Shown: positions 7,299-15,369 of the stretch, piece by piece
How the letters are laid out: the number at the start of each line of letters is the position of its first letter
How positions within the stretch are numbered: the first letter of the stretch is position 1
Assembly (NCBI GenBank): GCA_005887895.1
Contig: VBPC01000275.1
Span: forward strand, 1-34,372
DNA from: Candidatus Rokuibacteriota bacterium
Lineage (GTDB): Bacteria > Methylomirabilota > Methylomirabilia > Rokubacteriales > CSP1-6
Length of the DNA: 34,372 bases
Direction of reading: 5' to 3'
The notes under the pieces: generated by a model
What the model saw: the letters and a program-made list of their open reading frames with translations, nothing else
Told to the model about the DNA's origin: nothing
Databases searched by the model: none
Translations under genes and position numbers: made by a program

Positions 7299-9571
7299 CC
7301 GGGGCGGGAGCCGCGTGCCCTGCGCTCGTGCATGTCGCGGTCGGCCTCGCGCAGGAAATCGTCGGCGGTCTCGGGCGGCGTCTGGCTCCAGGCGATGCCG
7401 GTCGAGCACTCCACCGCCACCGGCAGCCCACGTTGCAGCGCCAGCGCGCTCAGCTTCTCGTGCACCCGGACCAGGATGAAGTCGACGTCCTTGGGCGTGG
7501 CGTCCAGCAGGAGCACCGCGAACTCGTCGCCGCCGTAGCGCGCGACCACGTCGGTGGTGCGCGTGGCCTCGCTCAGTGCGTCCGCCACGGTGCGCAGCAC
7601 CTCGTCGCCGAGCGTGTAGCCGAAGCTGTCGTTGACCGTCTTGAGGTGCAGGACGTCGAGCGCCAGCAGGAGCACGCCCGTCTTGCGGCGGCGGGCGCCG
7701 GCGGCGATGCGCCGGTACTGCTCGTTGAACGCGCGGCGGCTGTTGAGACCGGTGAGCGGATCGGGCGCGTAGCGCGCCAGCCTGCGGTCGGCGTCGTAGA
7801 GGCGCGAGGCCAGCACGCGCAGCAGCCCGTTGGCCAGCGTGACCGACTCGCCCAGCGCCAGCATGAAGTCGGCCTGGCGCAGCACCAGACAGTGCGTGCG
7901 CTCGACGGCGATCACGGTGGCGGAACGCGGCTGGTCGCGCAGGATCCCCAGCTCGCCGAACACCTCCGCCTTGCCGATCTCGCCCAGCAGCATCTCGGCC
8001 TGGCCGTCGGCGGTCGCTTCCACGACGCGGACGCGGCCGGACAGCAGCACCCACAGGTGCTGCGGCGCCTCGCCCTGGCGCGTGATGACGTGACCGGCCG
8101 GATAGATCTGCTCGGTGGCCTGCGCCACCAGCGCGTGGAGCTGGCCCGTCGAGAGCCGACGGAAGAGCGGCACCCCGCCGAGCATGCCGGCCAGCACGGT
8201 CCGGGTGGCGCCCGCGTCGTCGCGCGCGTCCTGCAGCACGATCGGCTCGCCGACGCCGGCGACCGGCGCGGAGTCGGTGGAGGCGACCAGCGTGCGCGCC
8301 AGCCACGCCCGCACACGCGCGCGCAGCATCGGCGGGCTGTAGGGCTTGGCCAGGTAGTCGGTGGCGCCGATCTCCGGACGGTGCAGGGGGGCCGCCTGCG
8401 GCTCGTCGACCAGCAGGATCACCGGGAAGTTCGCGCGCCCGATGCGGCTGCGGAACGCCGGCACCAGGTCGGCGCCGTCGCCGGCCGGCAGGCCGGTGTC
8501 GACGATGGCGAGGTCGGGGTGGTGCTCGGTGCCGCGCGTGAGCGCCGCGCGCATGTCGGGCACCGGCAGCGCCACCATCCCGTCCTCGGCCAGCGCGTCC
8601 TCGATCGACGCCACCTGGCTCTCGTCGCGCGTGACGACCAGCACCCGGGAGCCGGCGATGAGGCGCCGGCGCAGCGCGGAGACTTCCACCGCCGGCGCCG
8701 GCCGGCCGGTGCCGCTCACGCTCAGCTCGAGGCCCTCGCGGGCGGCGAACACCTCCAGCTCGCGCCCGAGCGCGGCGACGCGCGCCCGGGCGGCGCCCTC
8801 GAAGCGCTCCATGAAGGCGTCGTCGTGGGTGGGATCGTGGTGGAAGAGCGCCAGGCGCTTGACGCCGGCGGCCAGCGCGACGTCGGTCGCATACTCGAGC
8901 GTCGAGTGCCCCCAGCCCACGCGGTTGACGTACTCCTCCTCGGTGTACTGGGCGTCGTGGATCACGAGGTCGGCGCCGCGCATGAAGGCGATGTGCCGCT
9001 GATCGCCGGGATGGTGCAGCGTGCCGTTCTCGGCCTTCCAGAACGGCTCGTGGTCCGTCATGTAGGCGATGCTGCCGCCGCCGGTCGACATCCGGTAGGC
9101 GATCGTGGGGGCGGTGTGGTTCAGGTACTGCGTCTCGACCAGCACGTCCCCGACGCGGAAGAATCCCTCCTCCAGCTCGGTGAAGTGGATCCGGCTGCGG
9201 AGGTCGCGCAGCTTGACCGGAAAGTACGAGTACTCCATCTGCCCCGACATCGCCTCTTCCAGGCTCTGCTGGAAGCCGAGCGGCGCGTAGACGTTGAGCT
9301 CGGCCCCGGGCAGGAACGCGGGCACGAAGAACGGGAAGCCCTGGATGTGGTCCCAGTGGGTGTGGCCGATGAAGAGGTGCAGTCGCATCGGCTGCGGCAG
9401 GGAGCGGACCAGGTGCAGCCCCAGCTCGCGCGCGCCCGTCCCGCAGTCGAGCACGATGACCGTGCCGTCGCCGGCGCGGACCTCCACGCACGAGGTGTTT
9501 CCCCCGTAGCGGGCGGTCCGGTCGCCGGGGGCGGCAATCGATCCGCGGGTGCCCCAGAATTTGACGTGCAA
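7295..9571 (-). CDS. Four-domain signalling protein: metallo-beta-lactamase, receiver, cNMP-binding, GGDEF
   Basis: A 758-residue fusion. Residues 1-270 form a metallo-beta-lactamase fold with the GTRGS start typical of RNase Z/phosphodiesterase-like members, the metal motif HTHWDH (His70, His72, Asp74, His75) and later MTDHEP and HDAQYTEEEY. About 305-425 is a receiver-like domain with the phosphoacceptor region DLAIVDTGLP and the Lys segment LAKPY, though its first acidic pair is altered. About 455-570 is a cyclic-nucleotide-binding domain (PAGHVITRQGEAPQHLWVLLSGRV, FGELGILRDQPRSATV). About 585-750 is a diguanylate cyclase domain with an intact YGGDEF at 679-684, so c-di-GMP synthesis is plausible. 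The start is TTG 9571 behind GGAGAGGG. It is transcribed divergently from the Liv operon. Confidence 0.88.
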   Translation of the reverse strand: MHVKFWGTRGSIAAPGDRTARYGGNTSCVEVRAGDGTVIVLDCGTGARELGLHLVRSLPQPMRLHLFIGHTHWDHIQGFPFFVPAFLPGAELNVYAPLGFQQSLEEAMSGQMEYSYFPVKLRDLRSRIHFTELEEGFFRVGDVLVETQYLNHTAPTIAYRMSTGGGSIAYMTDHEPFWKAENGTLHHPGDQRHIAFMRGADLVIHDAQYTEEEYVNRVGWGHSTLEYATDVALAAGVKRLALFHHDPTHDDAFMERFEGAARARVAALGRELEVFAAREGLELSVSGTGRPAPAVEVSALRRRLIAGSRVLVVTRDESQVASIEDALAEDGMVALPVPDMRAALTRGTEHHPDLAIVDTGLPAGDGADLVPAFRSRIGRANFPVILLVDEPQAAPLHRPEIGATDYLAKPYSPPMLRARVRAWLARTLVASTDSAPVAGVGEPIVLQDARDDAGATRTVLAGMLGGVPLFRRLSTGQLHALVAQATEQIYPAGHVITRQGEAPQHLWVLLSGRVRVVEATADGQAEMLLGEIGKAEVFGELGILRDQPRSATVIAVERTHCLVLRQADFMLALGESVTLANGLLRVLASRLYDADRRLARYAPDPLTGLNSRRAFNEQYRRIAAGARRRKTGVLLLALDVLHLKTVNDSFGYTLGDEVLRTVADALSEATRTTDVVARYGGDEFAVLLLDATPKDVDFILVRVHEKLSALALQRGLPVAVECSTGIAWSQTPPETADDFLREADRDMHERRARGSRPG

Positions 9572-9611
9572 TGCGTTCCCTCTCCGACGCGATGTACCGT
9601 GCGGCTCGGAA

Positions 9612-9650
9612 ATTCTAGCATCCCCCGGGCCCGCGACGTCGCGCTAGAAT
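9612..9650. promoter_or_regulatory. Divergent promoter region with mirror-image -10 boxes
   Basis: ATTCTAGC (9612-9619) and GCTAGAAT (9643-9650) form a perfect 8-bp inverted repeat in the gap between the minus-strand signalling gene and the plus-strand Liv operon. Each arm reads outward as TAGAAT, a good sigma70-type -10 hexamer, one for each direction. No convincing -35 box was found in the GC-rich centre. The palindrome could equally be an operator that controls both directions. Confidence 0.45.
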
Positions 9651-9702
9651 ATGCCGCTTCCGAGCGTCGAACGCGGCGTTTCGGGCCTCAAGGAGGTCGT
9701 GC

Positions 9703-10974
9703 ATGCGGACCACTCGGCGACAGTTCCTCGCGCTCTCCGGCGGGGCCCTCGGCACGGCCGCCCTGCGGCTCGACGCCGCCCCCGCCCTCGCCCAGAACGC
9801 GCCGGTCAAGATCGGCGTGCTGGCGGCGAAGGCCGGCGTCCTGGCGCCGGTCGGCGAGTCGGGCCTGCGCGGCGTGCAGTGGGCGACCGAGCGCGTCAAC
9901 GCGGCCCGCGGCATCCTCGGCCGGCGGATCGAGCTCATCGTCGAGGAGGAGTCGAGTCCCAAGGATACCGTCGAGCGCTTCCGCAAGCTGAGCCTTCAAG
10001 ACCGGGTCGACGCCGTGTCCGGCGCGATCTCCACCGGCGTGGGCCTGGCGCTCGGCCCGGTGGCCGAGGAGATGAAGACGATCTGGCTGTCGTGGGACGC
10101 CACCACCCAGAAGGGCGTCGAGGAGACGCTGCCGAAGCCGAAGTACTCGTTCCGCTCGACCGACAACGAGTGCGAGGCGGTGATGGCCTCCCTGCTGACC
10201 GCCCGGCACCTCAAGGGGAAGTTCAGGACGGTGGCCGGCATCAATCCCGACTACTCGTACGGCCGCGACAACTGGGCGGCCTTCCTGGCGATCATGAAGA
10301 AGTACGGGATCGAGCTGTCGGTCGTGAGCGAGCTGTGGCCCAAGCTCGGCGCCACCGACTTCACCGCCCACGTGGCCGCGCTCGGGCAGGCCAGGCCCGA
10401 CCTGATCTTCTCGTGCTTCTGGGCCGGCGACACGCCGATCTTCCTGAAGCAGGCCCACGCGGCCGGCCTCACCGCGAAGAGCAAGCTCGTGCTCACCACT
10501 GGCGGCGGCGTCCACGAGGCGCTCAAGAAGGACTTCACCCCCGAGGGCGCGATCCTCGGCTACAACTGCCTCTACTTCGACTGGGCCCGGGCGAGCGCGC
10601 TGCAGAAGGAGTTCGTCCGCTGGCACCACGAGAAGTTCAAGGAGTGGCCGAACTACGAGTCCGACCACGGCTACTTCACGATCGTCGCCTACAAGGCGGC
10701 GGTGGAGCGCGCGGCCCGGGCGGCCGGCGGCAAGTGGCCGGCGCCGGACGCGATCATCCAGGCGCTGGAGGGCATCGAGGCCGAGTCGCTGTCGGGCCCG
10801 CGGCGGTTCCGCGAGGACCACATCATGGAAGCCACGTTCTTCCAGGGGATGACGACGCACAAGAACGCCTACGACTTCGTCACGATCGATCCGGTCGAGA
10901 CGATGACCACCAAGCAGATCCAGAAGCCCTCCGGCGTCGGGCTCTACGACTGGATCAATTCCTGGAAGGTCTGA
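9703..10974 (+). CDS. Branched-chain amino-acid-type ABC transporter substrate-binding protein (Tat signal)
   Basis: Periplasmic binding protein of the LivJ/Leu-Ile-Val-binding family (type 1 periplasmic fold), 423 residues. The N-terminus MRTTRRQFLALSGG followed by a hydrophobic stretch and an Ala-rich end (PALAQNAP) is a twin-arginine export signal. The mature part begins with VKIGVLAAKAGVLAPVGESGLRG and shows the family pattern, including NPDYSYGRDNWAAF and LGATDFTAHVAAL. ATG 9703 is preceded by AAGGAGG at good spacing. Two permeases and two ATPases follow on the same strand, completing a Liv-type importer. The family imports amino acids, but in such organisms relatives also bind amides, urea or aromatic acids, so the ligand is open. 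Confidence 0.9.
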   Translation: MRTTRRQFLALSGGALGTAALRLDAAPALAQNAPVKIGVLAAKAGVLAPVGESGLRGVQWATERVNAARGILGRRIELIVEEESSPKDTVERFRKLSLQDRVDAVSGAISTGVGLALGPVAEEMKTIWLSWDATTQKGVEETLPKPKYSFRSTDNECEAVMASLLTARHLKGKFRTVAGINPDYSYGRDNWAAFLAIMKKYGIELSVVSELWPKLGATDFTAHVAALGQARPDLIFSCFWAGDTPIFLKQAHAAGLTAKSKLVLTTGGGVHEALKKDFTPEGAILGYNCLYFDWARASALQKEFVRWHHEKFKEWPNYESDHGYFTIVAYKAAVERAARAAGGKWPAPDAIIQALEGIEAESLSGPRRFREDHIMEATFFQGMTTHKNAYDFVTIDPVETMTTKQIQKPSGVGLYDWINSWKV

Positions 10975-10984
10975 GCCGGCGCCC

Positions 10985-11869
10985 CTGATCGCCCAGACGG
11001 TCAGCATCCTGCTCGGCGGCGCGTTCCACGCCGCCGTACTGTTCCTGGTCGCGGCGGGACTGCAGCTCGTCTTCGGCGTGCAGAGGATCCTCAACCTGGC
11101 CTGCGGCTCCTTCTACGCCCTCGGCGCCTACACCGGCGTGTCGGCGGTGACGTGGGCGCTCGGCCACGGGCTGCCGGCCCCCCTGTTCCTCCTCGTCCTG
11201 GTGGCCAGCGGCCTCGCGCTGGCGGTCATCGGACCGCCGGTCGAGCGCCTCCTGCGCGCGGTCTACGACCGCGACGAGAGCTTTCAGCTCCTGCTCACGT
11301 TCGCGCTGGTGCTGATGTTCGAGGACGTGATGCGCTTCGTGTGGGGCACCGCCCCCGTGCAGCTCGGCAACGCGTACCTCGTCTACGGCCGGCTGGCCGT
11401 GGCCGGATCCACCGTGCCCGTCTACAACCTGGTGGTGATCGCGGCCGGCGGCCTCGTCGCGCTCGGCATGGGCGGGCTGCTGACGCACACGCGCTTCGGC
11501 CGCATCGTGCGGGCCACCGCGGAGAACCGCGAGATGAGCGCGGCGCTCGGGGTGGACCTGCGACGCGTGTACGCGCGCGTGTTCACGCTTGGCGTGGCGC
11601 TCGGCACCGTGGGCGGCGCCCTGGTGATTCCCGCCACCGCCGCCGTCAACGAGATGGCCATCGACGTGGTCGTGGAGGCGTTCGCGGTCGTCGTCATCGG
11701 CGGGCTCGGCAGCATGCGCGGCGCTTTCGTCGGCAGCCTCATCGTCGGCGTGCTCAAGGCCGGCGCCATCGCCACCTGGCCGGAGGTCGAGATGCTGGCG
11801 ATCTACGTCGTCGTCATCGGCGTCCTGGTGCTGCGCCCGGCCGGCCTCTTCGCCGGCGCCGCGCCGTGA
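10985..11869 (+). CDS. LivH-type ABC transporter permease
   Basis: Inner-membrane permease of the branched-chain amino-acid importer family. The conserved N-terminal helix pair reads FGVQRILNLACGSFYALGAYTG, matching the LivH pattern of a helix followed by LNLAHG. Later blocks are GRIVRATAENREMSAALGVD and AFAVVVIGGLGSMRGAFVGSL. Translation from GTG 11078 would begin in the middle of this conserved segment. The frame is open upstream with the expected residues, so the true start is likely near CTG 10985, eleven bases after the binding-protein stop, giving 294 residues. No ATG, GTG or TTG lies in frame in that short gap, so the start is uncertain. The stop overlaps the next gene (GTGA). Confidence 0.85.
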   Translation: MIAQTVSILLGGAFHAAVLFLVAAGLQLVFGVQRILNLACGSFYALGAYTGVSAVTWALGHGLPAPLFLLVLVASGLALAVIGPPVERLLRAVYDRDESFQLLLTFALVLMFEDVMRFVWGTAPVQLGNAYLVYGRLAVAGSTVPVYNLVVIAAGGLVALGMGGLLTHTRFGRIVRATAENREMSAALGVDLRRVYARVFTLGVALGTVGGALVIPATAAVNEMAIDVVVEAFAVVVIGGLGSMRGAFVGSLIVGVLKAGAIATWPEVEMLAIYVVVIGVLVLRPAGLFAGAAP

Positions 11870-12807
11870 TCCGCCGGGGCCTCGCGCTGGCGGCGGCGGC
11901 GTTGCTGGCGCTGGCGCCGCTGCTGGCGCCGCCGTACCAGGTGACGCTGCTGCTGCCCGCGTTCGCCTACGGCATCGCGCTGCTCGGCCTCAACCTGCTC
12001 TTCGGCACCGCCGGCCTGCTGTCGTTCGGCCACGCGCTGTTCGTCGCCCTCGGCGCCTACACCGCCGCCGGCCTGACGACGCGCTACGGCGTGCTGTCGT
12101 TCGAGGCGATCGTGGCGGCCGCCGCCGGGCTGGCGGCCGTGGTCGCCGTGCCGGTCGGCCTCCTGTGCGTCCGCTACGTGAAGATCTACTTCGGCATGTT
12201 GACGCTGGCGTTCGGGATGCTGTTCTACTCGTTCCTCTACAAGTTCTACGCGCTCACCGGCGGCGACGAGGGCCTGCGCGTGCTGCGCCCGCTGCTGCTC
12301 GGCCGGCCCTTCGCGGAGCTCGACAAGGTCGGCTTCCTCACCGGGCCCTTCTATTACTACGCGCTGGCGCTGCTGGCCCTCGCCACGCTCGCCATGCGCC
12401 GCATCGTCCGCTCGCCGTTCGGGCTGAGCCTGCGCGCCATCCGCGAGAACGCCGACAAGGCCGCGTTCGTCGGCGTCAGCGTGCGCCGCTATCGCTTCTA
12501 CGCCTTCGTCATCGCTGCCGTGTTCGGCGCGGTCGGCGGCACGCTGCTGGCGGTCCCGACCGGGCTGGCCGATCCGCTGCTGGCCTACTGGACGCACTCC
12601 GGCAATCTCGTCTTCATGCTGCTGCTGGGCGGCTTCGAGCATTTCCTGGGGCCGCTGGTGGGCGCGCTGGCCTTCATCTTCCTCCAGGACCTGGTGATGT
12701 CGCTCACCGCCTACTGGCGCTTCGTCTTCGGCGCGCTGCTCGCGATCGTCGTCGTCTTCTTCCCGCGCGGGCTGCTGGGCCTGGTGGCGCCCGAGCGGCC
12801 GGCGTGA
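11866..12807 (+). CDS. LivM-type ABC transporter permease
   Basis: Second permease of the Liv-type importer, 313 residues starting at GTG 11866, whose last two bases lie within the livH stop TGA (11867-11869). Several hydrophobic helices are evident. Family blocks are ALLGLNLLFGTAGLLSFGHALFVALGAYT near the N-terminus, VRYVKIYFGMLTLAFGMLFYS in the middle, and the cytoplasmic EAA-like loop GLSLRAIRENADKAAFVGV. The C-terminal half has GFEHFLGPLVGALAFI. It pairs with LivH to form the membrane channel. The overlapping start and stop codons through this operon indicate strict translational coupling. Confidence 0.9.
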   Translation: MIRRGLALAAAALLALAPLLAPPYQVTLLLPAFAYGIALLGLNLLFGTAGLLSFGHALFVALGAYTAAGLTTRYGVLSFEAIVAAAAGLAAVVAVPVGLLCVRYVKIYFGMLTLAFGMLFYSFLYKFYALTGGDEGLRVLRPLLLGRPFAELDKVGFLTGPFYYYALALLALATLAMRRIVRSPFGLSLRAIRENADKAAFVGVSVRRYRFYAFVIAAVFGAVGGTLLAVPTGLADPLLAYWTHSGNLVFMLLLGGFEHFLGPLVGALAFIFLQDLVMSLTAYWRFVFGALLAIVVVFFPRGLLGLVAPERPA

Positions 12808-13565
12808 CGCTCCTCGAGGCGGTCGAGGTGCGGAAGTTCTACGGGACGTTCTGCGCGCTCGACGGCGTGACGCTGACGATCGGCCGCGGGCAGTTCGTGT
12901 CGATCGTCGGCCCCAACGGCGCCGGCAAGACGACGCTCGTCAACGTGCTGACGGGGTTGCTGGCGCCGACCAGCGGCGCCGTGCGCTTCAAGGGCCGGGA
13001 CGTCGCCGGGCTCGATCCCGTCCGCCTCGCCCGGCTGGGGCTGGCGCGCTCGTTTCAGCTGGTGCACGTCTTCCCCGGCCTGACCGTGGCCGAGACGCTG
13101 GCGGTGGCGGTGCTGGCGCGCCGGCGGCGCGGCGCGCGGCTCTTCGCCTCGCTCGCCGCCGAGCGCGCGACGTGGGACGAGGCCGCCGGGGTGGCCGAGC
13201 TGTTCGGGCTGGCCGACCAGCTCGGGCGGCCGGCACGCACGCTGCCGCAGGGTGACAAGAAGCTGCTCGACGTGGCGAGCGCCTTCGCGCTGCACCCCGA
13301 GGTGATCCTGCTGGACGAGCCGACCAGCGGCGTCAGCACCGCCGACAAGCACGCCGTCATGGCCGTCCTGGTGGAAGCGGCGCGCCGCCTCGGCATCGCG
13401 TCGATCATCCAGGTCGAGCACGACATGGACATCGTCTTCGGCTACTCGGACCGCATCGTCGCGCTGCACCAGGGCCGTGTGCTTGCCGACGCCACCCCCG
13501 CCGAGCTGCAGGCCAACGACGAGGTGATGGCGACGATCGTCGGCCGGGCAGCGCGACGGGCGTGA
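12804..13565 (+). CDS. LivG-type ABC transporter ATP-binding protein
   Basis: ATPase subunit of 253 residues that powers the Liv-type importer. Walker A is GPNGAGKTT, the Q-loop lies near ARSFQLVHVFPGLTV, and Walker B is VILLDEPTSGV. The signature motif reads LPQGDKK instead of the usual LSYGQQR/LSGGE form, a moderate departure but with the central Gly kept. The terminal switch His lies in IIQVEHDMDIVF. It starts at GTG 12804, overlapping the livM stop (GTGA), and ends overlapping the livF start. The longer open frame upstream of 12804 is an out-of-frame shadow of livM. Confidence 0.9.
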   Translation: MTLLEAVEVRKFYGTFCALDGVTLTIGRGQFVSIVGPNGAGKTTLVNVLTGLLAPTSGAVRFKGRDVAGLDPVRLARLGLARSFQLVHVFPGLTVAETLAVAVLARRRRGARLFASLAAERATWDEAAGVAELFGLADQLGRPARTLPQGDKKLLDVASAFALHPEVILLDEPTSGVSTADKHAVMAVLVEAARRLGIASIIQVEHDMDIVFGYSDRIVALHQGRVLADATPAELQANDEVMATIVGRAARRA

Positions 13566-14275
13566 TGCTCGGCGTCCGCGACCTCGACGTCTTCATCGAG
13601 GCCAGCCACATCCTGCGCAAGGTGACGCTCGAGGTCCGCGAGCGCGAGGTCGTCGCGCTCGTCGGACGCAACGGTGCCGGCAAGACGACGACGCTGCGCA
13701 CGGTGATGGGCTACCGGCGGCCGACCGCCGGCGCCATCACGTTCCGGGGCGCCTCGATCGCCGGGCTGCCGACCCACGCCATCGCCGCCCGCGGCATCGG
13801 CTTCTCGCCCGAGGACGGCGGCGTCTTCGCCGATCTCTCCGTCGCCGAGAACATCGAGATCGCGACGTGGACGCGGCCGACCGGGCGCCCGGCGGCCGAG
13901 CGGATCGCCCTCGCCTACGAGATCTTCCCGCGGTTGCGCGGCTACGGTGCCCGCGGCGGCGCCCAGCTCTCCGGCGGCGAGCGCAAGATGCTCTCGATCG
14001 CGCGCGCGCTGGCGCTCGACCCCGACCTGCTCGTCCTCGACGAGCCGTTCGAGGGCCTGTCGCCGGCCGTCGTGCCCGTCATCGGCGAGGCGCTGTCGGC
14101 CATCACGCGGCTCGGTCGCGGCCTGCTGATTGCCGAGTCCAACATCCACCACGTACCCGCCTGGACGAACCGCTTGTACGTCGTCGAGCGCGGCGAGATC
14201 ATCTTCGCCGGCCCGCTCGACGAGGCGCACCGCGACGCCGGCGTCCTGCGCGTCATCGGAGGAAAAGCGTCATGA
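13562..14275 (+). CDS. LivF-type ABC transporter ATP-binding protein
   Basis: Second ATPase of the importer, 237 residues. Walker A is GRNGAGKTTT, the signature is QLSGGERKMLSIARAL, and Walker B is LLVLDEPFEGLSP. The switch position, usually His, is Asn or His in IAESNIHHVP. GTG 13562 overlaps the livG stop; ATG 13565 in the same frame is an equally possible start. The 3' end overlaps the ATG of the MetE-like gene (ATGA at 14272-14275), so that enzyme is probably expressed with the transporter. Confidence 0.9.
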   Translation: MMLGVRDLDVFIEASHILRKVTLEVREREVVALVGRNGAGKTTTLRTVMGYRRPTAGAITFRGASIAGLPTHAIAARGIGFSPEDGGVFADLSVAENIEIATWTRPTGRPAAERIALAYEIFPRLRGYGARGGAQLSGGERKMLSIARALALDPDLLVLDEPFEGLSPAVVPVIGEALSAITRLGRGLLIAESNIHHVPAWTNRLYVVERGEIIFAGPLDEAHRDAGVLRVIGGKAS

Positions 14276-15300
14276 GCACTCTGCCCCCGCTGCCCACGTC
14301 GGTCGTCGGCTCGCACGGCAAGCCCGGCTGGTGGTTCACCCTCGTGCGCGCCTGGGAGGCCGGCGACGCCGGCCCCGGCGACCTCGACGAGATGTTCGAC
14401 GACGCCGCCGACACCGCCATCCGCGACATGGAGCGGGCCGGGATCGACGTGATCACCGACGGCGAGGTGCGGCGGCTCGACGGCTACGTCGACTCCTACT
14501 ACGCGATCATCAAGGGCATCCAGCCGCTGCCGGTGCGCCGCAAGGTCGGGCCGTGGGGCTACGACCAGCAGACGCGGTACGAAGCGGTGGGGCGGATCGA
14601 GACGCCGCCCGGCGGCCTCGGCATCGTGAAGGAGTTCGAGTACCTCGCGGGCCACACCACGCGGGCGGTGAAGGCGACGTGCGCCGGCCCGCTCACGTTC
14701 GGCTCCCGGATTCATCCCGGCAAGACCTACAAGGGCGTCGTCGAGGTGGCGGAGCGATTCGCCGAGGTGATCAACGCGGAGCTGAGAGCGCTGGTCGCCG
14801 CCGGCGCGCAGTGGATCCAGCTCGACGAGCCCGCGCGCGGCAACGTGTCGGGCGACGAGATGGCCCGGCTCTTCAACCTGGCCACCGAGGGCGTGAAGGC
14901 GCGCCTCGGCTTCCACATCTGCTTCGGCAACCGCTTCGGCCGCTCGCGCTTCCCGCGCTCGTACGAGCCGTATTTTCCCGGCGTGCTGACCGCCCGCGCC
15001 GACCAGTTCGTCCTCGAGTTCGCCAGCCGCGAGATGGCCGAGCTCGACCTCTGGCAGAAGTACGGCGGCGGCCGCGAGCTGGGCGCCGGCGTCGTCGACG
15101 TCAAGGGCTTCCAGGAGGAGACGGCCGAGAGCGTGGCGCGCCGCATCCGCCGGGTGCTGCAGGTGTGCCCGGCCGACAAGCTCACCCTCAATCCCGACTG
15201 CGGCTTCGGCTGGTCGCCCCGCTACATGTGCAACCAGAAGCTGCGGGGCCTGGCGGCCGGGGCCGCGCTGGTCCGCAACGAACTGACCGGGAACCGCTGA
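14272..15300 (+). CDS. MetE C-terminal-like methyltransferase (cobalamin-independent methionine synthase family)
   Basis: A 342-residue single-barrel protein matching the catalytic half of cobalamin-independent methionine synthase. The zinc ligands are in place: FHICFGN (His215, Cys217), VLEFASRE (Glu249) and NPDCGFGW (Cys310). VITDGEVRR and QLDEPARG are further family blocks. It lacks the MetE N-terminal barrel, so it belongs to the short archaeal/bacterial group whose methyl donor is often not the polyglutamyl folate. GGAGG upstream and overlap with livF suggest cotranscription with the importer. The imported compound could be a methyl donor or acceptor for this enzyme, which is inference. 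A 6-bp hairpin sits directly at its stop codon. Confidence 0.87.
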   Translation: MSTLPPLPTSVVGSHGKPGWWFTLVRAWEAGDAGPGDLDEMFDDAADTAIRDMERAGIDVITDGEVRRLDGYVDSYYAIIKGIQPLPVRRKVGPWGYDQQTRYEAVGRIETPPGGLGIVKEFEYLAGHTTRAVKATCAGPLTFGSRIHPGKTYKGVVEVAERFAEVINAELRALVAAGAQWIQLDEPARGNVSGDEMARLFNLATEGVKARLGFHICFGNRFGRSRFPRSYEPYFPGVLTARADQFVLEFASREMAELDLWQKYGGGRELGAGVVDVKGFQEETAESVARRIRRVLQVCPADKLTLNPDCGFGWSPRYMCNQKLRGLAAGAALVRNELTGNR

Positions 15301-15314
15301 CCGGCCGCGCCGGT
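15300..15314 (+). terminator. Small hairpin at the end of the Liv/MetE-like operon
   Basis: ACCGGC (15300-15305) pairs perfectly with GCCGGT (15309-15314) around a CGC loop, overlapping the last base of the MetE-like stop codon. No T tract follows, so intrinsic termination would be weak. It may only partly separate the Liv operon from the selenoprotein genes. Confidence 0.3.
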
Positions 15315-15369
15315 TGCGTTCGAGGCGCAGACTGTATAGCGTCAATCAATCCTCGGGGAAGGAGACCCC
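15314..15369 (+). promoter_or_regulatory. Possible promoter and masked ribosome-binding site of the selenoprotein pair
   Basis: TTGCGT (15314-15319) and TATAGC (15335-15340) resemble -35 and -10 boxes with a 15-nt spacer, a weak match. The ribosome-binding site AAGGAGA (15359-15365) lies exactly in the loop between GGGG (15355-15358) and CCCC (15366-15369), ending at the base before the ATG. This short hairpin could tune initiation. Confidence 0.3.

Noticed and set aside
7328..9991. An 887-residue plus-strand ORF opposite the MBL-GGDEF gene
   Set aside because: Low-complexity Arg/Gly/His-rich translation without any domain; a shadow of the minus-strand gene.
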